A DNA stretch of 45,109 nt from Bacilli bacterium (GCA_016283075.1 JAEEMF010000085.1:1-45109), one strand, 5' to 3'. Numbered from the stretch's first letter, positions 1 to 8,194 are shown. Numbers and translations are program-made. Notes: generated by a model from the sequence alone, not told the origin.

Positions 1-98
1 ATTACATCGAATATTATAACAATTATAGATACCAATGGAATTTAAAAAAGATGACTCCTGTACAATACAGAAATCATCTATTTTCATCCATTGTCTGA
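1..98 (+). CDS. IS3-family transposase (OrfB), C-terminal end only
   Basis: Reading in frame from base 3 gives YIEYYNNYRYQWNLKKMTPV and then QYRNHLF up to a TGA at 96-98. The YNxxR...W.LKKMTPVQYR pattern is the characteristic C-terminus of DDE integrase-type transposases of the IS3 family (IS150 subgroup), after the catalytic Glu. Only this tail lies in the window, so it cannot be said whether the element is intact. The ORF track missed it because it runs off the edge. It is followed by a probable insertion-sequence end at about 110-140. Confidence 0.8.
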   Translation, partial: YIEYYNNYRYQWNLKKMTPVQYRNHLFSSIV

Positions 99-109
99 AC
101 TCTCTCTTT

Positions 110-141
110 TTTATTTAGTCCTTGACATTGGGTACATTTTA
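110..141 (+). mobile_element. Probable right end (terminal repeat) of the IS3-family element
   Basis: After the transposase stop there is a short T-rich stretch and then GTCCTTGACATTGGGTACA, the kind of sequence found at the terminal inverted repeat of IS150-like elements. The left end is outside the window, so the repeat cannot be matched and the exact boundary is approximate. The stop codon of the next gene (142-144, minus strand) directly adjoins it. Confidence 0.5.
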
Positions 142-1107
142 TTATTGCTTTATATCTCCTTTTTTTATTAAATATTTTATTTCACTTAAATCATCAGATA
201 AGCTTTTATATTCATCAGCACTTATTGCTAGTCCAAGTTTTAATCTAGAATCAAGTGAATAATTTTCAGTTGTCATTTTAAGCATCTTAGTTTTATTTTC
301 ATCATAGCATTTAAAATTTTTTAAAACTGAAAGATCTAAACCAGTATGTTTCGATACATTTTCAAAAAATTTTAATGTCGGTGATAAAGAACTACTATAT
401 CCATATAATAATGCTTTTTGCAAATTTAAATATTGAATTGCAATAAGTTCTGGAGTTTGTTCTTGGCCCAAAGCTCCAAGTAAAGTGTCATTAGCATGCA
501 TTTCGGCAAGATTTTCAAGTGGATCAACTGAATATAATCTATTATATTTGGCATCCATAACTTTAAATCTAGAATTAAGTATTTCATATATTTCATCTAA
601 TGACTTGCAATCAAAAATTGGATCAAAATGCATTCCGCCTCTATGTAAGTCAATGATAATTTTTTCTAAAACGTTCTGATTATTAAACTTATCATCACTA
701 AAATTAAAATAATCAGGATTTGAATATCTTAAAATATGTATATCTGATGCAACAAGCGAATATTGTCTTATGTGTTCAAGTTCATGAAGAATAGTTTTGC
801 ATAAATAAATATTATAAAAAAGTGTTCTATCTAAACTAGTACTAAGTAAATGTGAGTATTGTTGCAACTCACTTGTAATATGTGCATACAAAACTGGTAC
901 ATTTAATATAATCTTCTGGTTTATTATATTTAATCTTCCTAAAATATTTGGGGTTCTTTTATCACTCGATAGTTCAAATACTGGAAGAGGAATTATTATA
1001 TCATGAGATTCATAAAATATTTTTGCTACTTCATCTGCAAACTTTAAATCAACATACTCTCCTCTTTTAGAATAATCTATTAAGAGATCTAATAATTTTT
1101 CATTCAT
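142..1107 (-). CDS. Unknown protein with HELEH zinc-metallopeptidase-like motif
   Basis: This 321-residue soluble protein belongs to no family I recognise. Residues about 108-112 read HELEH, an HExxH zinc-binding motif in a predicted helix (ILHELEHIRQ). A later NLAEMHAND segment around residue 202 could supply a third ligand. That suggests a metallopeptidase fold but not a substrate. No signal peptide or membrane segment is visible. The track starts at GTG 1116, but that GTG lies inside the GGTGA Shine-Dalgarno sequence; ATG 1107 is correctly spaced. The gene ends directly against the end of an IS3-family element, so its C-terminus may have been altered by insertion. Confidence 0.6.
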   Translation of the reverse strand: MNEKLLDLLIDYSKRGEYVDLKFADEVAKIFYESHDIIIPLPVFELSSDKRTPNILGRLNIINQKIILNVPVLYAHITSELQQYSHLLSTSLDRTLFYNIYLCKTILHELEHIRQYSLVASDIHILRYSNPDYFNFSDDKFNNQNVLEKIIIDLHRGGMHFDPIFDCKSLDEIYEILNSRFKVMDAKYNRLYSVDPLENLAEMHANDTLLGALGQEQTPELIAIQYLNLQKALLYGYSSSLSPTLKFFENVSKHTGLDLSVLKNFKCYDENKTKMLKMTTENYSLDSRLKLGLAISADEYKSLSDDLSEIKYLIKKGDIKQ

Positions 1108-1160
1108 ATATATCACCAGTTTCTATATTCATATAATATTTCAAATAATCTTTTCTCCAT

Positions 1161-1188
1161 AATAAAACCCCGTTTATAGGGGTTATTA
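1161..1188 (-). terminator. Intrinsic terminator of tRNA-Arg(CCT)
   Basis: Minus-strand AACCCC/GGGGTT stem with a 7-nt loop, followed by TTTTATT. It sits 33 bases downstream of the tRNA. A TGTTATAAT element overlaps its upstream side (1185-1193) and could serve as the promoter of the HELEH gene. Confidence 0.7.
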
Positions 1189-1220
1189 TAACATATATAT
1201 AATATAGTGCAAATTAATAG

Positions 1221-1297
1221 TGGCGTCCCCGATTGGAGTCGAACCAACGATCTTTCGCTTAGGAGGCGACTGCTCTATCCTACTGAGCTACGAGGAC
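1221..1297 (-). tRNA. tRNA-Arg, anticodon CCT (reads AGG)
   Basis: A 77-nt minus-strand cloverleaf: acceptor GTCCTCG/CGGGGAC, D-arm GCTC/GAGC, anticodon loop CTCCTAA (CCT), T-arm GTTGG-TTCGACT-CCAAT, and an encoded CCA. The anticodon stem has a mismatch at 27-43. Its gene follows the P-loop ORF and has a -10 (TATAAT) placed just before the mature 5' end. Confidence 0.95.
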
Positions 1298-1305
1298 ACA
1301 AGTTA

Positions 1306-1334
1306 ATTATAAAACAAAAGGAGAAGTTAAGCAA
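1306..1334 (-). promoter_or_regulatory. Probable promoter of tRNA-Arg(CCT)
   Basis: Minus-strand TTGCTT, a 17-nt spacer, then TATAAT, ending 8 nt before the tRNA 5' end. It overlaps the terminator of the upstream gene. Confidence 0.45.
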
Positions 1335-1349
1335 CTTTAACTTCTCCTT
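1311..1349 (-). terminator. Intrinsic terminator of the P-loop protein gene
   Basis: 13-bp perfect stem AAGGAGAAGTTAA/TTAACTTCTCCTT with a short loop, followed on the minus strand by TTGTTTT. The stop codon of the gene lies within the hairpin. Confidence 0.8.
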
Positions 1350-1926
1350 GTTTTTTCTTTTCAACTACATTAATTATTTCATCAGTTAGTTCTTCTTCTG
1401 TTTTACCTAAAGTATAGATAATATCAGTAGCAAGATTAACATTACAAGAACTACTAACTAAATGCCAGTTTAGTTTTGATAAATCTGAATCAGCTGGAAT
1501 CTTAGATATTTTATTGATTAGTTGCCATGATTCTAACATATCAACATCTGGAAGTAATAAAATAATGTTTTTAAATTTCTTAATCATTTTAAATACATTA
1601 TCAAATAATGTTTGATCTTCATAAACAGTTTGTGATGGTTCAAATGCAACTATGGCAGACTTATCTAAATTATCTAAAGATTTTTCAACATGATATGCTT
1701 CAAAAGGTTTAGTATATTTATATTTAGCAAGTTCTCCTGCTTCTCTTTTTAATTTAGAAGCATAATTTTTATCATAGTTTAGTGCACGGTAATGTTCTTC
1801 ACGTTTATCAGATAAAGAAACAAGTGGCAATTTAGTTTTATCACTAAGTAGATAACTAATTCTACTTTTACCTACATGAGGTGGACCAATTAGTAAGATG
1901 CTTTCTTCATGTACTGTGTCACCCAT
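1327..1926 (-). CDS. P-loop NTPase / kinase-like protein of unknown function
   Basis: The 199-residue protein opens with ESILLIGPPHVGKSRISYLL, a Walker A (GxxxxGKS) loop like those of shikimate kinase and adenylate-kinase-type P-loop proteins. A hydrophobic strand, NIILLLPDVD, is a candidate Walker B. No membrane segment is present. The track start (1980) adds 18 residues without a ribosome site; ATG 1926 follows AGGAG with 8-nt spacing and is preferred. It is a single-gene unit with its own extended -10 promoter and terminator. The substrate cannot be inferred. Confidence 0.65.
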   Translation of the reverse strand: MGDTVHEESILLIGPPHVGKSRISYLLSDKTKLPLVSLSDKREEHYRALNYDKNYASKLKREAGELAKYKYTKPFEAYHVEKSLDNLDKSAIVAFEPSQTVYEDQTLFDNVFKMIKKFKNIILLLPDVDMLESWQLINKISKIPADSDLSKLNWHLVSSSCNVNLATDIIYTLGKTEEELTDEIINVVEKKKQGEVKVA

Positions 1927-1951
1927 GTTCATCACTCCTATCGTTAAATAA

Positions 1952-1960
1952 ATTATAACA
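1952..1960 (-). promoter_or_regulatory. Extended -10 promoter (TGTTATAAT) of the P-loop gene
   Basis: Exact TGTTATAAT on the minus strand, 26 nt before the ATG at 1926. No convincing -35. Confidence 0.6.
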
Positions 1961-1982
1961 CGAATATTTAAGAAGTGCATAG

Positions 1983-2014
1983 AAAAAAGAGAAAATTTTT
2001 AAAATTTTCTCTTT
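1983..2014 (-). terminator. Terminator of the uppS-to-ABC permease operon
   Basis: 14-bp stem AAAGAGAAAATTTT/AAAATTTTCTCTTT followed by TTTTCT on the minus strand. The permease stop codon (2013-2015) is part of the stem. Confidence 0.75.
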
Positions 2015-3338
2015 ATTTAGTTTTTAAAGCTTTACCAATTTTCTTCCATAAATTAGAAGATGAATAGTTAAGAATACCTGCTTTATATATTCTTAAACCA
2101 TATTTAATTAATACAAATATTGTACCTACTGAGACAAGTATTGCAATTAATATATCAATTACTCCTATATCTCCTATTACAAGAAGTGATGGAGCAAGTA
2201 TTGCTGATATAAATGGAATATAAGATAAAATCTTAATTAAAAGTGATCCATTAAATGTACCAGCTAGTACTGCTAAGTAGTATCCTACAAAAAGTACCAT
2301 CATAATTGGAGTTTGTATTTGCTGGAAGTCTTCATTATTAGTAGTCATACTAGCAAGTACACCAGCAAGTACTGAATACATAACAAATGTTAAGACCATT
2401 AATACAATTGTAAGCGGAATTATATAAACAAACTTAGTCATTAATTCAGTATGTTTCATTGAATCAATCATTTCTGACATATATGACATTACACCACCTG
2501 TAATATCATTTCCACCTATCATAGATCTTATTTTAAATCCAACAAGTCCATATACAAAAAGTAGTGCAGCTTGTACTATAACAAATAAATTACCAGCTAT
2601 TATTTTAGAGAATAAATGTGTATTAGGACTAACACTAGATATAATTATTTCCATACCTTTAGTAGTCTTTTCATCATTTATTTCTGCTCCTACCATCTGT
2701 ACTAAATAAATTACAAGTATAAAGAATGGTAAGATAATTATTGGGAATACTGTAGTCATAATCATATTTTCATTTTCTGAAGTAGATGATTTATTCTCAT
2801 CATATATGATTCTTTCTATTTTAGCTTTTTCATATATCTTATTTAATTTATCCATATCTACATCAGAAGACTGTATAGCAAGTCCTACTTTAGTATTATA
2901 AATAGCATTTTGAATATATGAATAATCCATAGTATTTATATAAGCTTGACTAATAACTTTTATATCTAAAGTATTTTCTTCACTTGGATTAAATACTATA
3001 AATATATCATCTTTAGTATCTTTATTTTCTAAATACTTTTCAATAGTATCTTCACTTTCTTCATAAAGCTTAATATCATATGAAAAATCTTCATCTTCTT
3101 TAGTATTAGTTGCATTAAGCATTTGACCTTTAAATACTTCATAACTAACATTTGTATTATCAATTACATTAATAACTTGTTTTTTATTAAAGTCCCCACC
3201 AAACATACTGATAATACTATCAATATTAGCGACGGCAACTAAAACAATAAATAGTAAAATATTAATTATTTTAAACCATTTACTTCCCATTTTTCTTTTT
3301 AAACTCATTCCAATAAGATAGTTTAGTTTACTTTTCAT
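2013..3338 (-). CDS. ABC-2 type transporter permease (NatB-like)
   Basis: 441-residue membrane partner of the ATPase encoded just upstream. One N-terminal membrane helix (about 20-38) is followed by a roughly 160-residue extracytoplasmic domain. A cluster of five or so helices follows from about residue 195 on, with the sequence VGAEINDEKTTKGMEIIISS typical of ABC-2 (ABC2_membrane_3) exporters. The track start at 3347 is a GTG inside the Shine-Dalgarno sequence; ATG 3338 with AGGTGA upstream is better. The gene overlaps the ATPase gene by 11 nt, so the two are probably translationally coupled. The NatAB similarity suggests export, but ions, lipids or peptides cannot be told apart. Confidence 0.85.
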   Translation of the reverse strand: MKSKLNYLIGMSLKRKMGSKWFKIINILLFIVLVAVANIDSIISMFGGDFNKKQVINVIDNTNVSYEVFKGQMLNATNTKEDEDFSYDIKLYEESEDTIEKYLENKDTKDDIFIVFNPSEENTLDIKVISQAYINTMDYSYIQNAIYNTKVGLAIQSSDVDMDKLNKIYEKAKIERIIYDENKSSTSENENMIMTTVFPIIILPFFILVIYLVQMVGAEINDEKTTKGMEIIISSVSPNTHLFSKIIAGNLFVIVQAALLFVYGLVGFKIRSMIGGNDITGGVMSYMSEMIDSMKHTELMTKFVYIIPLTIVLMVLTFVMYSVLAGVLASMTTNNEDFQQIQTPIMMVLFVGYYLAVLAGTFNGSLLIKILSYIPFISAILAPSLLVIGDIGVIDILIAILVSVGTIFVLIKYGLRIYKAGILNYSSSNLWKKIGKALKTK

Positions 3339-4248
3339 AACTTTCACCTACCTTTGTAATAAATATTTCGTTTAAAGATGGTTCTTCTATTTGATACTTA
3401 GAAATATTTTTACCTTTAGATACTACTTTAAAGACATCATCACTAACATCTTTATTATCTATTTTAATTTCATATTCAGTACCTAGTTTAGTTACTGATA
3501 CTACTCCTTTAATCTTTTTAACAGCATCTATATCAATATCACCTGAAACAATAATATTTTTCTTACGATATTTTTCTTTTATTTCTTTTAAGTTTCCTTC
3601 TAGTACTGATTTACCTTTAACAAGAACTACTAATTTTTTACAGAATAGTTCAACATGATCCATTCTATGAGAAGAGAAAATAATAATACTTCCATTATTA
3701 GCCATTCTAGTTATTTCATCTTTAAATAGTTCAATATTAAATGGATCTAGTCCAGAAAAAGGTTCATCTAATATAAGTAACTTTGGTTCATTAATAAGTG
3801 CAGTTATTAACTGTACTTTTTGTTGATTACCTTTAGATAATTCTTTTATCTTTTTGTTTTTAAATTTTTCTAAATCAAATCCATCTTCTTTAGCATAAAG
3901 TCTATTTAAAAGTTCATCTAATCTTTTAAGTATTTCTTTATCATCTAAACCTTTTAAATTTCCATAAAAAAGTACTTGTTCTTTAACAGTCATCTTAAGA
4001 AGTAAACTTCTTTCTTCTGTTAGGAAACCAATAGAATCTGTTACGGAATAATCTATCTTTTTACCATTTAAAGTAATATTACCACTAGTAGGATCAAGAA
4101 GCCCCATAATCATTCTAAAAGTTGTTGTTTTACCGGCACCATTAACACCAAGTAAACCAAATATTTCTCCTTCTTTAACTTCAAATGATAAGTTATCTAC
4201 AGCGCAAAACTTATCATAGAATTTAGTTACATTCTCTACTTTTAACAC
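3328..4248 (-). CDS. ABC transporter ATP-binding protein (NatA-like)
   Basis: 306-residue nucleotide-binding subunit. It has Walker A GVNGAGKTT (about 34-42), signature LSKGNQQKV in place of LSGGQ, Walker B LLILDEP, and the switch His in SSHRMDHV. A C-terminal DUF4162-like domain (about 225-300) is typical of NatA/ABC-2 export ATPases. It starts at GTG 4248, supported by AGAGGTG five bases upstream; no ATG lies nearby in frame. It is followed, with overlap, by its permease, and preceded by rseP after 13 nt in the same operon as cdsA and uppS. Confidence 0.9.
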   Translation of the reverse strand: MLKVENVTKFYDKFCAVDNLSFEVKEGEIFGLLGVNGAGKTTTFRMIMGLLDPTSGNITLNGKKIDYSVTDSIGFLTEERSLLLKMTVKEQVLFYGNLKGLDDKEILKRLDELLNRLYAKEDGFDLEKFKNKKIKELSKGNQQKVQLITALINEPKLLILDEPFSGLDPFNIELFKDEITRMANNGSIIIFSSHRMDHVELFCKKLVVLVKGKSVLEGNLKEIKEKYRKKNIIVSGDIDIDAVKKIKGVVSVTKLGTEYEIKIDNKDVSDDVFKVVSKGKNISKYQIEEPSLNEIFITKVGESYEK

Positions 4249-4261
4249 TTAAACACCTCTT

Positions 4262-5305
4262 CTATTTTATAAATAGTCTAATTATATCATTATAAGTAAT
4301 TACAACCATAAGAAGCATTAGTAAGAAGAATCCTATAGCATGTACAGTATTCTCAAACTTAATACTTACTTTACTTCCTTTAATTTTTTCAACTACTAAG
4401 AAAAGTAATCTTCCACCATCAAATGCTGGTATAGGAAGTAAATTCATAAATCCTACATTTAAACTAATATATCCAAGTAAATATACTAAGTTAAGAAGTC
4501 CTGTTTTAGCAGTTTCATTTACAACTGAATATATTCCAACTGGTCCTGATACATTAGATAAAGATAATTTACCAAAGCATAAGTAACCTATTACATAGCA
4601 CATCTGCTTAATAAGTGAGAAGAATTTTCTAAAGGCATATTTTACTGCTGGAATAATTCCTTTTTCTGTTTTAGCAGTAAGATTAAATCCATATACATAT
4701 CTTACTTCACCTTTATCACTCACTTCTTTTTTAGGAATAATAACTACATTATCATAACTTCCATCTTCATGAATAACAGTAAATCTAGTAGACTCTCCTT
4801 TAGTAGTAGATAGTTTAAGTTGAAACATATCTAAATCTACTTTTTTACCATCTACTTTAACTATTTTATCTCCTGCTACTATACCTGATTCATAAGCTGG
4901 ATATCCTTCTTCAGTACCAGATATATATGCTTCTGGAAGTACTGCTCCATTAATTAAACCAATAATAAAGAAGATAACTATTGCAAGTATAAAGTTATTC
5001 ATTATACCAGCAATAATAGTCATAAATCTTTGACCCCAAGTTTTACTTTGAAGTCTATTTTTTTCAGGTACGTCTGGATCTATTTCATTAGTTTCCCCAG
5101 CCATACTTACATATCCTCCTATTGGAAGTAATCTAATAGAATACTCAGTCTCATCATTTTTTCTTTTCCAAGATTTAATAATAGGTCCCATTCCAATAGA
5201 AAATTCATAACAATGAATACCTGCTCTTTTAGCAAATATAAAGTGTCCAAATTCATGAACAAAAACTGTAATTCCAAGTATTAGTATAAAATATATAATT
5301 GTCAT
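4262..5305 (-). CDS. rseP: RseP/RasP site-2 protease (M50 zinc membrane protease)
   Basis: Intramembrane protease of 347 residues that cleaves transmembrane segments of regulatory proteins such as anti-sigma factors and remnant peptides. The zinc motif HEFGH lies in the first helix (about 17-21). A PDZ domain follows (about 115-200), then NLLPIPAFDGGRL with the third-ligand Asp (the usual form is NLLPIPALDGG). Further helices are at both ends. It sits between cdsA and the ABC genes; the uppS-cdsA-rseP order is conserved in many bacteria. The ATG is preceded by GGTGA. Confidence 0.93.
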   Translation of the reverse strand: MTIIYFILILGITVFVHEFGHFIFAKRAGIHCYEFSIGMGPIIKSWKRKNDETEYSIRLLPIGGYVSMAGETNEIDPDVPEKNRLQSKTWGQRFMTIIAGIMNNFILAIVIFFIIGLINGAVLPEAYISGTEEGYPAYESGIVAGDKIVKVDGKKVDLDMFQLKLSTTKGESTRFTVIHEDGSYDNVVIIPKKEVSDKGEVRYVYGFNLTAKTEKGIIPAVKYAFRKFFSLIKQMCYVIGYLCFGKLSLSNVSGPVGIYSVVNETAKTGLLNLVYLLGYISLNVGFMNLLPIPAFDGGRLLFLVVEKIKGSKVSIKFENTVHAIGFFLLMLLMVVITYNDIIRLFIK

Positions 5306-5320
5306 AAAATCACCCTGTTT

Positions 5321-6121
5321 CTATAAAATTGTAATAAAGAACATCGCACCTAATACTACAAATATAATACTATCTAATCTATCTAAAATACCACCATGTC
5401 CTGGTATTAAATTAGAAAAATCTTTTGTACCATAATATCTCTTAATAGCAGAGAAGAATAAATCTCCAAATTGTCCTACTATAGATAAGAATAAACTAAT
5501 AAAAGATATTAAGAATATATTTATATTTGGATTAATAACAGTTACATAAAATACTGTACTAATAAATACTCCAAATAAAGTTCCTCCTATAGAACCTTCC
5601 CATGTTTTATTAGGAGATATAACTTCTATAAGTTTATTTTTACCAATAAGTCTACCTGTTATATAGGCAAATGTATCAGTAATTATAGTTATTAAAAGTA
5701 AATATATAAATAGATTAATACTCTTACCTCTCATATAAGAAAGTAAACTAAATGAAAGTGATAAAAAGAAGATACCACCTACTAAATAAAATGCATCATT
5801 TATACTATATTTTTTATCATCATGATATAAAATAGTAGGTACTAAAAATGTTAAAAATAAGCCACTAATAATGCAGTAATCCATTTTTAAAGCATAATCC
5901 TTATTAGTAACATTAACTATTATCATTAAAAGAAAGAATACATAAGAAATAATCTTTATAAAAAGTGGTAATTCTTTTTTATTTTCTTTTACCTTTAAGA
6001 ATTCATATAACCCCATAAGTGATATAAGAATTAGTCCTATATTAAAGAATGTTCCTCCTATAATTAGTAGCGGAACAAATATTAAAAGCATAACTATTGC
6101 ACTAACTACTCTTTTTTTCAT
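5321..6121 (-). CDS. cdsA: Phosphatidate cytidylyltransferase CdsA
   Basis: Polytopic membrane enzyme of 266 residues that converts phosphatidic acid and CTP to CDP-diacylglycerol, the precursor of acidic phospholipids. About eight hydrophobic helices are visible. The family signature is present as SPNKTWEGSIGG and GHGGILDRLDS (S-x(n)-GG-x-x-DR-x-D). The track start at 6136 is replaced by ATG 6121, which has GGAGGT six bases upstream. The gene overlaps the end of uppS by 20 nt and precedes rseP by 15 nt, so one transcript is likely. Confidence 0.93.
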   Translation of the reverse strand: MKKRVVSAIVMLLIFVPLLIIGGTFFNIGLILISLMGLYEFLKVKENKKELPLFIKIISYVFFLLMIIVNVTNKDYALKMDYCIISGLFLTFLVPTILYHDDKKYSINDAFYLVGGIFFLSLSFSLLSYMRGKSINLFIYLLLITIITDTFAYITGRLIGKNKLIEVISPNKTWEGSIGGTLFGVFISTVFYVTVINPNINIFLISFISLFLSIVGQFGDLFFSAIKRYYGTKDFSNLIPGHGGILDRLDSIIFVVLGAMFFITIL

Positions 6122-6821
6122 ATTTGATACCTCCAAATCTTCTATCTCTCATATTATATTTTTCTATTGCAAGATCAAAGTCCTTCTTTCCAAAAGCTGG
6201 AAAATAAGTTTTTGGAAAATAAAACTCTGCATAAGCACTTTGCCATAACATAAAATTAGATAATCTTTCTTCACCACTAGTTCTAATTACTAGATCAAGT
6301 GGTGGCAGTTCATTATACATATATTTATTAAATGTTTCGATATCTAGTTTATCTATATCTATTTTAGACTTAGCTATTTTCTTAACAGCATCTATTATTT
6401 CATACTGAGAGCCATAATTTAAACAAAAATTTATAACACCTTTAGTATTATTCTTTGTTTCTTTCTCAATACTTTTCATTGTATCAATAACATCTTTATT
6501 TAAATTATCCTTTCTTCCTGAAAAGATGACTTTAATATTTTCTTTATTGTATTTTTTAGAAGATGATTTAAATTTATTAACAAATAAATCCATTAAATAA
6601 TCTACTTCTTCTTTACTTCTTTTAAAGTTTTCAGTGGAAAACACATATAAACTTAAATATTTTATTCCTAAGTTAATAGCATATATACTAATCTTCTCAA
6701 GATTACTTGCACCTTTAGCATGACCAGCACTTCTAGATAAGCCTCTTTCACTAGCCCATCTTCCATTACCATCAACTATTATTCCAACGTGATTAGGAAT
6801 TTTCAAGCTTTTCTTTATCAT
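6102..6821 (-). CDS. uppS: Isoprenyl (undecaprenyl) diphosphate synthase UppS
   Basis: Cytosolic cis-prenyltransferase of 239 residues that makes the C55 lipid carrier for cell-wall precursors. The catalytic N-terminal motif VGIIVDGNGRWASERG carries the metal-binding Asp. The C-terminal RTSGEERLSNFMLWQSAYAE is the conserved pyrophosphate-binding and membrane-proximal segment. The track adds 15 residues; ATG 6821, following GAGGAT, gives MIKKSLKIPNHVG, which matches usual family lengths. It is the first gene of uppS-cdsA-rseP-ABC and follows the terminator of the rpsP-khpA unit. Confidence 0.95.
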   Translation of the reverse strand: MIKKSLKIPNHVGIIVDGNGRWASERGLSRSAGHAKGASNLEKISIYAINLGIKYLSLYVFSTENFKRSKEEVDYLMDLFVNKFKSSSKKYNKENIKVIFSGRKDNLNKDVIDTMKSIEKETKNNTKGVINFCLNYGSQYEIIDAVKKIAKSKIDIDKLDIETFNKYMYNELPPLDLVIRTSGEERLSNFMLWQSAYAEFYFPKTYFPAFGKKDFDLAIEKYNMRDRRFGGIKYEKKSS

Positions 6822-6865
6822 ATAATCCTCATTCCCATTATTAACATTATAATATAAAAAGCCCA

Positions 6866-6900
6866 AAAATAAAAGAGAAAAGTACCCTTATACCTTTCTC
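6866..6900 (-). terminator. Terminator of rpsP-khpA
   Basis: Minus-strand hairpin GAGAAAGGTA...TACTTTTCTC with one mismatch, followed by TTTTATTTTT, 22 nt past the khpA stop. Confidence 0.7.
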
Positions 6901-6921
6901 CTTACAAAAAAAATATAAATT

Positions 6922-7167
6922 CTAAAAAGAATCTATATCTATTCTAACACGCTTTTGATTTGTAGAATATGCAGATGCTTGAACTAAAGTTCTAATTGCT
7001 TTTGCAATATTACCTTTTCTTCCAATAACAGCACCCATATCTTCACTATCAACTAAAACTTGAATAACAGATTCACCGTTTTCATCTGCTAGTTGTTTAA
7101 CTGATACCATTTCTGGTTCTTTTACTAAATTCTTGATTAAGAATTCTGTTAATTCTACTATACTCAT
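6922..7167 (-). CDS. khpA: KH-domain RNA-binding protein KhpA
   Basis: 81-residue single KH domain with the RNA-binding loop GRKGN inside MGAVIGRKGNIAKAIRTL. In Firmicutes KhpA (YlqC) works with KhpB/Jag and affects cell elongation and small-RNA or mRNA levels. The gene starts 2 nt after the rpsP stop, the classical rpsP-ylqC arrangement, and shares its promoter and terminator. Confidence 0.93.
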   Translation of the reverse strand: MSIVELTEFLIKNLVKEPEMVSVKQLADENGESVIQVLVDSEDMGAVIGRKGNIAKAIRTLVQASAYSTNQKRVRIDIDSF

Positions 7168-7169
7168 AA

Positions 7170-7445
7170 TTATTTACTTTCTTTTTTTGAGTTATGGAAT
7201 TTTTCCATAATTCCTTGACTTCTAAATAAATCTCTAACTGTATCAGTTGGAATTGCTCCATCTGCAAGCCATTTCATAGCTTTTTCTTCGTCAATTTTAA
7301 CTTCTGCTGGTTCTGTAATAGGATTATAAGTTCCAACAGTTTCAATAAAACGTCCATCTCTTGGACTTCTTGAATCAGCTGCTACAACACGATAAAAAGG
7401 TCTTTTCTTTGAACCCATTCTTTTAAGTCTTAATTTTACTGCCAT
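7170..7445 (-). CDS. rpsP: 30S ribosomal protein S16
   Basis: 91 residues beginning [20 protein letters not shown], diagnostic for bS16. The following segment [20 protein letters not shown] is also typical. The ATG is preceded by GGAGGGA. A strong promoter (TTGACA-17-TAAAAT) lies 26-55 nt upstream, as expected for a ribosomal-protein operon; khpA follows after 2 nt. Confidence 0.98.
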   Translation of the reverse strand: MAVKLRLKRMGSKKRPFYRVVAADSRSPRDGRFIETVGTYNPITEPAEVKIDEEKAMKWLADGAIPTDTVRDLFRSQGIMEKFHNSKKESK

Positions 7446-7471
7446 CTAGTTCCCTCCATTCACTGTATTTA

Positions 7472-7500
7472 ATTTTAACATAGCTGGTTTAGGGTGTCAA
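7472..7500 (-). promoter_or_regulatory. Strong promoter of rpsP-khpA
   Basis: TTGACA, 17-nt spacer, TAAAAT on the minus strand, about 26 nt before the rpsP ATG. The -35 is one arm of an inverted repeat TGTCAAC-8 nt-GTTGACA (7495-7516). Confidence 0.85.
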
Positions 7501-7516
7501 CCTTTTTTTGTTGACA
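7495..7516. repeat. Inverted repeat over the rpsP -35 element
   Basis: TGTCAAC and GTTGACA, 7-bp perfect arms separated by 8 nt (mostly T). One arm coincides with the -35 hexamer, so it could be an operator or a duplicated -35 element; no partner protein is known. Confidence 0.4.
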
Positions 7517-7589
7517 ACTTAAATTTTTCCTAATTCAGCTCACGAGACAATATATTACACTCTTACTCTTTAAAAGACAAGATAAATTG

Positions 7590-8099
7590 TTAATTTATTT
7601 GATAAATTTTGATTACCCCTCTATAAGAGATTCTACCGGATACTGTACCACTTGCTTTTTTTATGTAATAAACGAAAGAATGAGCACCAGCAAGTCTTCC
7701 GGATAGATATTCAGTCGTGCCAAAATTTAATAGTTCAACTGCCCCATCAGGGACTGTTATTGTCGAGTCACTTTCATTATTATAAATACTATATATTGAT
7801 GATAAGATTACTAGTACATCTTTCGTATCAGTTTCAAACGTATAAGAAAAGTTAGCTGGACTTCCAGGAGAATAACTATAAATTTCTTTATAATTCATTT
7901 TATTAATTCTTTGATACAAATTATCTAAAGCAGATGAAACATTATCTATATTATTTAGTTCTACATCCTGCCATGAATTATCAGTAGGAGTAAACCCTAC
8001 TTCTTGTGCTAAATAAGAGTATGCCAAAACAGTACCTACAGTTGAAATAAGTACTCCTAGTAGTAAGAAAAACAATCTAGATTTAAAGATTTTTTTCAT
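7590..8099 (-). CDS. Exported/membrane-anchored protein with VGFTP-ALDxLY N-terminal module
   Basis: 169 residues. The N-terminus KSRLFFLLLGVLISTVGTVL is a signal anchor or signal peptide. It is followed by AQEVGFTPTDNSWQ and VSSALDNLYQRI, a module like the v.y.p...v.nvqdALDeLy segment seen in phage tail fibres and many surface proteins of gut Firmicutes. The rest is a small beta-rich domain of no family I recognise. The N-terminus and its ribosome site (GGGAGTATGCA) are shared with the paralogue at 9274-10068, which has a different C-terminal domain. Cell-surface location is inferred. Confidence 0.7.
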   Translation of the reverse strand: MKKIFKSRLFFLLLGVLISTVGTVLAYSYLAQEVGFTPTDNSWQDVELNNIDNVSSALDNLYQRINKMNYKEIYSYSPGSPANFSYTFETDTKDVLVILSSIYSIYNNESDSTITVPDGAVELLNFGTTEYLSGRLAGAHSFVYYIKKASGTVSGRISYRGVIKIYQIN

Positions 8100-8125
8100 A
8101 TTGCATACTCCCTACTTTATAATTA

Positions 8126-8134
8126 ATTATAACA
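8126..8134 (-). promoter_or_regulatory. Extended -10 promoter (TGTTATAAT) of the 169-residue surface protein
   Basis: Exact TGTTATAAT on the minus strand, about 27 nt before the ATG. It is divergent from the gmk promoter, which lies 37 nt away. Confidence 0.6.
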
Positions 8135-8167
8135 TATTAATAAATATATATAAATTATTATTTATTA

Positions 8168-8176
8168 TGCTATAAT
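8168..8176 (+). promoter_or_regulatory. Extended -10 promoter (TGCTATAAT) of gmk
   Basis: TGCTATAAT on the plus strand, 18 nt before the gmk ATG at 8195, with no clear -35. The 5' leader would be only about 12 nt. Confidence 0.6.
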
Positions 8177-8194
8177 ATCTTAAAGGTGATGAAT

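Noticed and set aside
1-87. Minus-strand open frame running off the left edge
   Set aside because: It is antisense to the IS3 transposase tail, which explains the sequence well; no ribosome site.
1207-1389. 60-residue plus-strand ORF over the tRNA gene
   Set aside because: Read-through of the antisense of tRNA-Arg(CCT); a typical false ORF.
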